A DNA stretch of 64,000 bases from Anaerolineales bacterium. GTDB taxonomy: Bacteria > Chloroflexota > Anaerolineae > 4572-78 > J111. Position 1 is the stretch's first letter. The number at the start of each line of letters is the position of its first letter. A model generated the notes under the pieces. That model did no database searches. It had not been told where the DNA came from and was given only the letters and a program-made list of their open reading frames with translations. Location: NCBI GenBank assembly GCA_015075185.1, contig JABTUW010000001.1:2373287-2437286 (forward strand), in the 5' to 3' direction. Made by a program: the position numbers and the translations under genes. Below are positions 51,781 to 59,258 of this stretch, one piece after another.

Positions 51781-54078
51781 GTGCGCACAGCAGCCAGTAA
51801 ACACAAGCCCAAACCGGCGCCTTTGCCGGATCAAATTGCAGCTCGACTGCGGCCGTATCGGCGGGAGATGGCCGGCGTCGCTATATTGCTGTTGGCAGTG
51901 CTAACCTTGTTCAGCCTGTTCTCGCTCACCGAGGCCAGCCTCGGCCGGTGGTGGGCTGATCTTTTTAGCCAATTTTTTGGCTGGGGAGCCATCCCGGCGG
52001 CAATTTTCGTCGCAGGGTTGGGGCTACTGCTCACCTTTGGCCGGTTAAAAGACGAACATCACACCCTGCCCCTGGACATCATCATTGGACTGGAAGTGTT
52101 GTTCGTTGTCGGCTTAACCGTAACTCATCTTCTTGCCGCCGGCAGCGAGGATGCCCTGCGTCTGGCTCGCGCTGGTGGTGGGGGCGGCTTTGTCGGTTGG
52201 GGGATTAGCCGTTTCCTGGTAGACCTTTTCGGGCTGCCCTTCACTCTGCCCATCCTCTGCCTGATTAGCCTGGCGGCAGTCGCCCTCATCTTCCGCCTGA
52301 CCATCGGCGATATTGCTCGTCTCGGCGATTGGGCGCAGGGCCGGCTGGAACATCTCCACCGGCCTCAGCCTGGGTCAGTCCCGCCGCCGGCCCCTGAAGT
52401 CTACCCCCCCACCTCGATTCCACAGCGACAACGGCCGGTCAGAACTGCCCCTGCTCCGGCAGAGAAGCATCACTCAGCGCCAGCGCCCAGCTCGATCATC
52501 GAACCTGGCCCGGTGGCGATGCCCAAAACACGCCACGCTTTACCACCCCTTGATTTATTATCGCCTCCGGCCAAAGACCCGACCCACAACGCCAATGCTC
52601 GTTATCAGGCCCAGATTATCGAAGAGACCCTCTTCGGCTTTGGCGTACCGGTAGAAGTCGTCGAAATCAATCGCGGCCCGACCGTGACCCAGTTTGGGCT
52701 AAAGCTGGGTTCGACCGAGCGTAAGCTGCCCGATGGCACAATCACCCAACAGCGGGTGCGGGTCAATAAAGTGGTCGCTTTAGCCAACGATTTAGCCCTG
52801 GCTCTCTCGGCAGCTCCCATTCGCATCGAAGCGCCGGTGCCGGGCCGGCCTCTGGTCGGCATCGAGGTACCCAACAGCGACAAAACCATGGTTTCGCTGC
52901 GATCCGTGGTTGACGACGAGAGTTTCAAAAAAGGCAAGGGCGCGCTGCGGGTGGCGCTGGGCAAAGGGGTATCGGGCCAGGCTGTATCGGCGGCGCTGGC
53001 GGAAATGCCGCACATGCTGATTGCCGGAGCAACCGGCTCAGGCAAGTCGGTCTGTATCAATGCCATTATCTCCACCCTGCTCTTCACCCATGCCCCGGAG
53101 CAACTGCGCTTTTTGATGATTGACCCCAAAATGGTCGAGCTGACCAGCTTCAACGGCATTCCTCATCTGCTCGCCCCGGTTGTGACCGATTTTGAACAGG
53201 TCGTGGGCGCGTTAGCCTGGGTGACACGGGAGATGGAGCGCCGTTATAAATTGTTTGCCGCCAGCGGGGCGCGCAGCATCGGCGGGTACAATCACAAAGT
53301 TGGGGCCAGGGGGGAGCAGTTGCCCTACCTGATCGTTGTAATTGACGAGCTGGCCGACTTGATGATGATGGCCCCCGACGAGGTGGAGCGGTCCATTTGC
53401 CGGATTGCCCAGATGGCCCGCGCGACCGGCATCCATCTGGTCATCGCCACGCAGCGTCCCTCGGTGGATGTAGTAACCGGCCTGATTAAAGCTAACTTCC
53501 CCACCCGGATTGCGTTTGCCGTTACCAGCCAGATTGACTCGCGGGTTATCCTTGACACGCCTGGCGCGGAGCGGCTGCTGGGCCGGGGCGACATGCTTTA
53601 CATGGCTCCTGACTCGCCCAAGCTGCTGCGTTTGCAAGGCTGTTTTGTCTCGGATGGGGAGATTCGAAATCTGGTCAACTACTGGAAAGGCGCCGGGGTA
53701 ACAGCCGAGCAGCAGTCTATGACCGCCGACCACCGGCCGCCGACCACTGAAAAGGGAGAAGTGCTTGGGCAGGCGGGTCAGGCTGAGACTCCCTGGGCCA
53801 GCATCGTCGCCGAGGCGGAAAAAGATGATATGCTGGAAGAAGCCATCAAGCTAGTGACCGGGTCGGGCCGGGCTTCGACCAGCTTTTTGCAGCGGCGGCT
53901 GGGCATCGGCTACCCCCGTGCGGCGCGATTGATAGATTTGCTGGAACAGGAAGGGATCATCGGGCCGGCAGACGGCAGCAAGCCTCGCGAAGTTCTCTGG
54001 CGCGAAGAGCGCGACAAGGCGGATTATGATGAGTTCGAGGCGGACGTGGCGGGAATGGATGGCAAACGAAAGAAATAA
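51781..54078 (+). CDS. ftsK: DNA translocase FtsK/SpoIIIE
   Basis: 765 residues from a GTG. Four N-terminal membrane helices (about 30-185), a Pro-rich linker, the alpha/beta translocase domain with FGVPVEVVEINRGPTVTQFG near 285, Walker A GATGSGKSV near 418, Walker B LIVVIDELADLMMM near 518, and a C-terminal winged-helix gamma domain (about 685-745, SFLQRRLGIGYPRAARLIDL) that reads polar KOPS/SRS sites. It pumps chromosomal DNA through the division septum. A short stretch between motor and gamma domain (TADHRPPTTEKG, near 650) is a translated heptamer array. Confidence 0.94.
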   Translation: MRTAASKHKPKPAPLPDQIAARLRPYRREMAGVAILLLAVLTLFSLFSLTEASLGRWWADLFSQFFGWGAIPAAIFVAGLGLLLTFGRLKDEHHTLPLDIIIGLEVLFVVGLTVTHLLAAGSEDALRLARAGGGGGFVGWGISRFLVDLFGLPFTLPILCLISLAAVALIFRLTIGDIARLGDWAQGRLEHLHRPQPGSVPPPAPEVYPPTSIPQRQRPVRTAPAPAEKHHSAPAPSSIIEPGPVAMPKTRHALPPLDLLSPPAKDPTHNANARYQAQIIEETLFGFGVPVEVVEINRGPTVTQFGLKLGSTERKLPDGTITQQRVRVNKVVALANDLALALSAAPIRIEAPVPGRPLVGIEVPNSDKTMVSLRSVVDDESFKKGKGALRVALGKGVSGQAVSAALAEMPHMLIAGATGSGKSVCINAIISTLLFTHAPEQLRFLMIDPKMVELTSFNGIPHLLAPVVTDFEQVVGALAWVTREMERRYKLFAASGARSIGGYNHKVGARGEQLPYLIVVIDELADLMMMAPDEVERSICRIAQMARATGIHLVIATQRPSVDVVTGLIKANFPTRIAFAVTSQIDSRVILDTPGAERLLGRGDMLYMAPDSPKLLRLQGCFVSDGEIRNLVNYWKGAGVTAEQQSMTADHRPPTTEKGEVLGQAGQAETPWASIVAEAEKDDMLEEAIKLVTGSGRASTSFLQRRLGIGYPRAARLIDLLEQEGIIGPADGSKPREVLWREERDKADYDEFEADVAGMDGKRKK
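53722..53749. repeat. Four tandem heptamers inside ftsK
   Basis: ACCGCCG, ACCACCG, GCCGCCG, ACCACTG, in frame in the linker before the gamma domain. It belongs to the same repeat family as the reverse complement of 44104-44131 in the GT39 gene. Confidence 0.75.
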
Positions 54079-54111
54079 CCTACGTAAGGAGTCCAAGATG
54101 TACTTTTGATT

Positions 54112-54188
54112 GTTACGGATTTGAATCCGTAACATGTAATTGATGGACTTAAGTCCGCTGGCAAGCTGACTACGGATAAATATCCGTA
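54112..54188. repeat. Triple-palindrome element after ftsK
   Basis: Three short palindromes in 77 bp: GTTACGGATT-TG-AATCCGTAAC (54112-54133), GGACTTAAGTCC (54145-54156) and TACGGATA-AA-TATCCGTA (54171-54188). The outer two are related, so the whole can also fold end to end. It and the following terminator account for the first half of the 313-bp gap 54079-54391. Confidence 0.65.
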
Positions 54189-54189
54189 A

Positions 54190-54227
54190 CCAACAAAAAG
54201 CCTGGTCTCGACCGGGCTTTTTGTTGG
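54190..54227 (+). terminator. Rho-independent terminator of ftsK
   Basis: CCAACAAAAAGCC pairs with GGGCTTTTTGTTGG around an 11-base loop, T-rich 3' side. A repeat with AAACGTGAA/TTCACGT arms (54303-54357) and AATACGCAATACGC lies between it and yebC. Confidence 0.8.
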
Positions 54228-54391
54228 TTTGACTCAAAACTCTGGCAAGATTCCTGCCTTAGTGCTATAATGGCCGGTAATTAATTCCAAAATCAAGTGA
54301 TAAAACGTGAACCGAAATAGCCTTACATTCAATCACTGTGGTTGTTACGTTTCACGTATTACGCAATACGCAACATGTGTGAGGTGTTACT

Positions 54392-55141
54392 ATGTCTGGA
54401 CATAGCAAATGGAGTACAATCAAGCGCAAAAAGGGGGCAGAAGACGCCAAACGGGGGAAAATCTTTACCCGTCTCGCCCGTGAAATTACGGTGGCGGCCC
54501 GTCACAGCGGTGACCCGAACGCCAACCCAACCCTGCGCATGGCGATTGAACGCGCTCGCGCGGCTAACATGCCAAAAGACAACATCGAACGGGCGATTAA
54601 AAAAGGCACCGGCGAATTGGAGGGCGGCAACGAGGAAGAACTTCTTTACGAAGCCTACGCCCCGCATGGTATTCCCGTGCTCATTAAATGCGTCACCGAC
54701 AACCGCAACCGCACCCTGGCCGACATCCGCAAAGTTTTCAACCGGCATGGTGGCAACATGGCCGAGGCTGGGGCGGTCAGTTGGATGTTTGAGACCAAAG
54801 GCTATATTGCCATCGAGCGCACCAACCAGGACCCTGATGAGATTTTTATGATGGCCGTGGATGCCGGGGCTGACGACGTGCAAATTAGCGACGAGTGGTT
54901 TGAAATCTATACATCGGCGGATGAATTGCATGCGGTCAGCAGCGCGCTCATGCAAAACGGCTTGACTATTTCCGAGGCCCAACTGTCGGAGATTCCCAAA
55001 AACGAAATCGAACTGGACCCCAAAGAAACGGTACAGGTGATGGGCGTCATCGAAGCCCTGGAAGAGCTGGACGATGTGGAGCAGGTCTATTCGGGCCTCA
55101 AAATTAGCGACGAAGCCCTGGCCGCGCTTGAGGCAGCCTAA
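54392..55141 (+). CDS. yebC: YebC/PmpR-family protein
   Basis: 249 residues, full length. The N-terminal signature SGHSKWSTIKRKKGAEDAKR is diagnostic of the family. Members act as DNA-binding regulators or, as more recently shown for some, as translation factors that help ribosomes through proline stretches. GAGGTG lies six bases before the ATG. It is followed by ruvC six bases later, an arrangement common across bacteria. Confidence 0.95.
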   Translation: MSGHSKWSTIKRKKGAEDAKRGKIFTRLAREITVAARHSGDPNANPTLRMAIERARAANMPKDNIERAIKKGTGELEGGNEEELLYEAYAPHGIPVLIKCVTDNRNRTLADIRKVFNRHGGNMAEAGAVSWMFETKGYIAIERTNQDPDEIFMMAVDAGADDVQISDEWFEIYTSADELHAVSSALMQNGLTISEAQLSEIPKNEIELDPKETVQVMGVIEALEELDDVEQVYSGLKISDEALAALEAA

Positions 55142-55147
55142 AATATT

Positions 55148-55645
55148 GTGCGCGTTATTGGCGTTGATCCAGGCACGGCTATTACCGGTTGGGGTATTAT
55201 CGAGGGCGATGGGAACGATTTACAGAGGGTCGCCGGAGGTGTTATTACCACCCCGGCGGGTACGCCGCTGCCGCAGCGATTGCAAACCATCTACCGTGAG
55301 TTGACGGCGATCATCGAGCAGTGGCAGCCGGAAACCGCCGCCCTGGAGGAGTTGTTTTTTAGCAAAAACGCCAAAACTGCCCTGGCGGTAGGGCATGGAC
55401 GCGGCGCAGCAATGCTGGCTTTGGCAAATGCCAGTTTACCCATCGCCGAGTACAAACCATTGGAAGTCAAGCAAGCCCTGACCGGGCACGGCGGCGCGGA
55501 CAAGCGGCAAATGCAGCAGATGGTCAAGCTGCTCCTTGCCCTCGACGATATTCCCCGCCCCGACGACGCCGCCGACGCTTTAGCCGTAGCGATTTGCCAT
55601 TTTCATTCAGCCCGGCTGCGCTTGCTGGAAGGGAGTATGAAGTAG
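55148..55645 (+). CDS. ruvC: Holliday junction endonuclease RuvC
   Basis: 165 residues from a GTG. Catalytic acids are in VDPGTAITGWG (Asp near 6), ALEELFFSKN (Glu near 68) and RPDDAADALAVAICH (Asp near 140-143). It resolves Holliday junctions with RuvAB. It lies six bases after yebC. The TAG stop falls at the start of a heptamer palindrome, so the C-terminal end may have been set by repeat insertion. Confidence 0.95.
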   Translation: MRVIGVDPGTAITGWGIIEGDGNDLQRVAGGVITTPAGTPLPQRLQTIYRELTAIIEQWQPETAALEELFFSKNAKTALAVGHGRGAAMLALANASLPIAEYKPLEVKQALTGHGGADKRQMQQMVKLLLALDDIPRPDDAADALAVAICHFHSARLRLLEGSMK

Positions 55646-55716
55646 GGAGTAAGGAGTAGGGAGCAGGGAGTAAATTTACCCCCCTACTTCCTACTTTCTA
55701 CTCCCTACTCCCCACT
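55641..55716. repeat. GTAGGGA heptamer palindrome between ruvC and ruvA
   Basis: Left arm GTAGGGAGTAAGGAGTAGGG plus GCAGGGA; right arm of CTACTTC, CTACTTT, CTACTCC units. Both arms are runs of heptamers and are complementary. It overlaps the ruvC stop and ends at the ruvA ATG. Confidence 0.85.
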
Positions 55717-56301
55717 ATGATCGGCTCACTGCGCGGCGAGATTATTGATAAAGAAGAAGGCGCATTGCTCATTGACGTGGCTGGGGTGGGTTACTATGTC
55801 CAGGGACCGACCACGCTCATTGATCTGCTGGATGTGGGCGTCAAAACCCAGCTTTTTATCCACACCCATGTCCGCGAGCAGGAACTGACCCTCTTTGGTT
55901 TCCCCGATAAAAACGAATTGGAGTTATTTCGGACGCTGCTCAAAGTGCAGGGCATCGGCCCCAAAGTTGCCCTGGCCATCCTCTCCCACATCCCCACCGA
56001 AACGCTGCGGCAGGCCATTGCCCGCGAGGAAGCAGCCCTGCTGGCCCGCGTGCCCGGCATCGGTCCCAAAAAAGCCAAGCAAATTGTCTTTGCCCTCAAG
56101 GACAAAGTTGGCTACGAGGATATTTTTGTTTCTGCCACCCCCATCACCGACAGCGACAGCGAGGTCATCGCCGCGCTGACCAGCCTGGGCTACAGCATCG
56201 TCGAGGCCCAGGCCGCGCTGCAACAACTTCCCAAAGAGGCGCGAAGCGAGAGTGTCGAAGAGAAGGTACGACTGGCATTGAGCAGCTTAGCCCGGTTCTA
56301 G
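55717..56301 (+). CDS. ruvA: Holliday junction branch-migration protein RuvA
   Basis: 194 residues. Domain I OB-fold (MIGSLRGEIIDKEEGALLID), domain II with two helix-hairpin-helix motifs (LKVQGIGPKVALAIL near 73 and VPGIGPKKAKQIV near 108), and a C-terminal domain III (about 145-194) that contacts RuvB. Translation starts right at the end of the heptamer palindrome, with no standard Shine-Dalgarno apart from its purine-rich arm. ruvB is not in the window. Confidence 0.95.
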   Translation: MIGSLRGEIIDKEEGALLIDVAGVGYYVQGPTTLIDLLDVGVKTQLFIHTHVREQELTLFGFPDKNELELFRTLLKVQGIGPKVALAILSHIPTETLRQAIAREEAALLARVPGIGPKKAKQIVFALKDKVGYEDIFVSATPITDSDSEVIAALTSLGYSIVEAQAALQQLPKEARSESVEEKVRLALSSLARF

Positions 56302-56330
56302 AAAGGCGGGAGGTCATTTATGGTTTGGAG

Positions 56331-56354
56331 CGATGTTGGCAACATCGTTTTTTT
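56331..56354 (+). terminator. Terminator of the yebC-ruvC-ruvA operon
   Basis: CGATGTT, loop GGC, AACATCG, then seven T. A compact Rho-independent terminator 30 bp after ruvA. Confidence 0.8.
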
Positions 56355-56458
56355 GTTGCTCTCCGCACCTGCCCATCATGTAAGTTATGCTGAAGACATT
56401 GGGCGGCAGCATTATCAACCTAAATTGTTTCTTATGAAGATGGAAAACTCGGATACCT

Positions 56459-57478
56459 TTGCTTGAAAAACCTAATCTCCAAGACGAAAAAATCATCGCT
56501 TGTTTACAGGATGAATATGGTTTGCTTGTCGTTCAAGTCACTTTTCTTCCTCTCGGAGCCGATCAAAATACGGCTGTGTATCGTGTCGTAACAGACAATG
56601 AAACGCCTTACTTTGTAAAATTGCGGCGAGGAGATTTTGACGAAGCCTCAGTAGCGGTTCCCAAATTTCTGAGCGATCTTGGTATCAAGCAAATTATTTC
56701 CCCTCTGCCAACCCAAACGGGACAACTCTGGGCAAGCCTAGAATCCTATAGAGTGGTACTTTATCCTTTTGTGGAAGGACACAATGGCTTTGAAGTTAAC
56801 TTGTCGGATCAACAACGGGTCGAATTTGGCACAGCCCTTAAAAAGTTTCACACCGCCAATATACCGGTAGCCATAACAAACAGTGTGCGACGGGAAGTAT
56901 TCTCTCCTCAATGGCGTGAAACAGTAAAGTTGTTCCTGGCGCGAATTGAGAATGAGGCCCTTGATGATCCCGTTGCGGTGGAATTGGCAGCTTTTTTAAA
57001 AACCAAACACGATGAAACGTTTGAACTTGTCAAACAAGCTGAACGACTGGCACTGGCACTCCAGGCACAGCCTCCAGAATTTATTTTGTGTCATGGGGAC
57101 ATTCATGCGTGGAATCTTTTGATTGATGTCAATGGCGCACTCTACATGGTCGATTGGGATACGCTGATTTTTGCTCCTAAAGAACGTGATTTGATGTTTG
57201 TTGGTAGCGGACTTGGAGGTAATGGGCACACACTGGAGGAAGAAGAAATCCTGTTCTATCAGGGATACGGTCAAATCCAGGTAAACCCAATCACGATGGC
57301 GTATTATCGCTATGAGCGGATTATTGAAGATATTGCGGTTATCTGTGAGCAAATCTTTTTATCAGATGAAGGTGGACAAGATCGAAAACAGGCGCTCGAA
57401 ATTTTGAAATCCAATTTTCTGCCCAACAATACGATCGAAATAGCTTATCAGTCTGATAAGACATTGAAAGAGGAATAA
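56459..57478 (+). CDS. Aminoglycoside/spectinomycin phosphotransferase-like (APH) protein
   Basis: 339 residues from a TTG, the only plausible start, giving LEKPNLQDEKIIACLQDEYG. The APH kinase fold shows VVTDNETPYFVKLRRG (Lys near 57), catalytic ILCHGDIHAWNLL near 215 and the metal-binding VDWDTLIFAPKERDL near 235. Resemblance is closest, as I recall it, to the APH(9)/spectinomycin phosphotransferase branch, although many such proteins phosphorylate unknown metabolites. The gene is visibly AT-richer than ruvA and mnmE, suggesting transfer. No promoter I would defend was found. Confidence 0.75.
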   Translation: MLEKPNLQDEKIIACLQDEYGLLVVQVTFLPLGADQNTAVYRVVTDNETPYFVKLRRGDFDEASVAVPKFLSDLGIKQIISPLPTQTGQLWASLESYRVVLYPFVEGHNGFEVNLSDQQRVEFGTALKKFHTANIPVAITNSVRREVFSPQWRETVKLFLARIENEALDDPVAVELAAFLKTKHDETFELVKQAERLALALQAQPPEFILCHGDIHAWNLLIDVNGALYMVDWDTLIFAPKERDLMFVGSGLGGNGHTLEEEEILFYQGYGQIQVNPITMAYYRYERIIEDIAVICEQIFLSDEGGQDRKQALEILKSNFLPNNTIEIAYQSDKTLKEE

Positions 57479-57585
57479 GCCACAAAGGAGCTGTTATCAA
57501 TTTGCGAGATTTCAGGCTTGAACCACTGATGTTAAACAGATAGTGAATAGGTTCACAGCTATACTACATTGGTAATAACCCTGTC

Positions 57586-58962
57586 TCACTTCCCAATACA
57601 GAACTTACTAAATATGGTATCTAGCAAATCTTCGGTCACTGTCTCACCGGTGATTTCACCCAGGGCGTCCACGGCGGCGCGGACGTCAATGGAAACTAAA
57701 TCGGGGGAAAGCTCGGCTTGCTGGGCGGCGATAGCGGCCTGGGTATGGCCCAAGGCGCGCTGAAGCAGGGCCTTGTGACGGGGATTGCTGACCAGCGGCG
57801 TATCGGCCAGAACAATGCTGCCACCACTGACAAGTTCAACGATTGCCTCCTCCAGGGCTTCGATGCCCTCATTCGCCAGGGCCGAAATATGCACACGCCG
57901 GGCGTTGGGTAAGAAATCGGCCAGTTGGTCCTGATTTTGGGCCAAGGGTAGATCATTTTTGTTGATGACCAGGAGCGCGGCTTTATTTCCAACCAGCCGC
58001 CCAATCGCCCAATCGCCCTGCTCCAGTTCCTGGCTGCCATCCATCACCATCAAAGCAAGGTCGGCCCGTTCCAGGGCCAGCCGGCTCCGTTCAACCCCGA
58101 TGCGCTCCACCTCGTCGGCGGTTTCGGTGCGGATGCCGGCGGTGTCTACCAGCACCAGGGGAATCCCGGCAATATTGGCCGTTTCTTCCAGGGTGTCGCG
58201 GGTGGTGCCGGGAATGGCGGTCACAATGGCCCGGTCGCCGCGCAACAGGGAGTTGAGCAGGCTGCTTTTACCTACATTGGGCCGTCCAACAATGGCCGCC
58301 CGCACTCCCTGGCGATAAATCAAACCCTGGTCAGCGGTTTTTAACAGTTTTTCCAGTTGGTCACAAACCTCGGCCAACGGCCCCACCACATCCTGGGCCG
58401 GAATCTCATCTTCGACAAAATCAATGCTGGCCTCCAAAAAGGCCAGGGTGTCAAGCAGAGCGCGGCGCACCCCCGCCACTTGCGCCGACAGCCTGCCGCC
58501 CAACTGTTCATTGGCCACGCGCAAAGCAGCCTCAGTTTTGGCCTCGATCACATCCAGCACCGCCTCCGCCTGGGTCAGATCCAGTCGCCCGTTGAGAAAG
58601 GCGCGGAGAGTCATCTCACCGGCCTCGGCCGGCCGGGCGCCCAGGTTCAGGGTGAGCTGCAGAATACGGCGGAGAGGGACAATTCCTCCGTGCGCCTGAA
58701 TCTCGACCACATCTTGCCGGGTATAGCTGTGCGGTTTGGGCATGTAAACCACCAGCGCCTCGTCCACCGGAGCTTCGGAGTCAGGTTCGATAATCCGGCC
58801 ATAGTGGGCGTAACGAGGCCGCAAATCCGTTTGACCGGTGGCCGAACGGAAAAGCCGGCGGGCAATGGGGTAAGCCTCGGGACCGCTAAGTTTAACCACC
58901 CCAACGCCACTTTGGCCTATTGACGTAGCAATAGCAGCTATGGTATCATCTAAGCTGTACAT
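57586..58962 (-). CDS. mnmE: tRNA modification GTPase MnmE
   Basis: 458 residues. N-terminal THF-binding domain (DDTIAAIATSIGQSGVGVVK), helical domain with an inserted Ras-like G domain: G1 GRPNVGKSSLLNSL near 225, G2/G3 GTTRDT and DTAG near 250-275, G4 NKNDLP near 340. The C-terminal FCIGK contains the conserved catalytic cysteine. With MnmG it modifies the wobble uridine of several tRNAs. GGAGA lies nine bases before the ATG. Confidence 0.96.
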   Translation of the reverse strand: MYSLDDTIAAIATSIGQSGVGVVKLSGPEAYPIARRLFRSATGQTDLRPRYAHYGRIIEPDSEAPVDEALVVYMPKPHSYTRQDVVEIQAHGGIVPLRRILQLTLNLGARPAEAGEMTLRAFLNGRLDLTQAEAVLDVIEAKTEAALRVANEQLGGRLSAQVAGVRRALLDTLAFLEASIDFVEDEIPAQDVVGPLAEVCDQLEKLLKTADQGLIYRQGVRAAIVGRPNVGKSSLLNSLLRGDRAIVTAIPGTTRDTLEETANIAGIPLVLVDTAGIRTETADEVERIGVERSRLALERADLALMVMDGSQELEQGDWAIGRLVGNKAALLVINKNDLPLAQNQDQLADFLPNARRVHISALANEGIEALEEAIVELVSGGSIVLADTPLVSNPRHKALLQRALGHTQAAIAAQQAELSPDLVSIDVRAAVDALGEITGETVTEDLLDTIFSKFCIGK

Positions 58963-58985
58963 AACTCGGTTTTCTCCGACGGTCT

Positions 58986-58994
58986 ATTATACCA
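58986..58994 (-). promoter_or_regulatory. Extended -10 promoter (TGGTATAAT) of mnmE
   Basis: TATAAT at 58986-58991 on the reverse strand, preceded by TGG; the -35 is poor. Start near 58979, 17 nt before the mnmE ATG. The rest of 58995-59258 holds no gene that I can support. Confidence 0.6.
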
Positions 58995-59258
58995 TAAGCT
59001 AGACCGTGCGGAGAATTGAGGAGATAATAAGGGGTTCGTCGCAATTCTTAGAAACTGAAACGGACCCGATAACGAATTATTGAGCCATATCTTGTTACAA
59101 TTTCGTTTCCTACTTAGCTCGTCCAACTTGGTTTACTTCTTCCTTTATGGCATGTTATCAATAATGAACACATTTTTGCGGGATCGGACCTCTTCAAGAC
59201 AGTACGTCTATTGGGTAGTTTTGTTGGTTTACCAGCCAAATAGTGGATTGCCTGGCTT

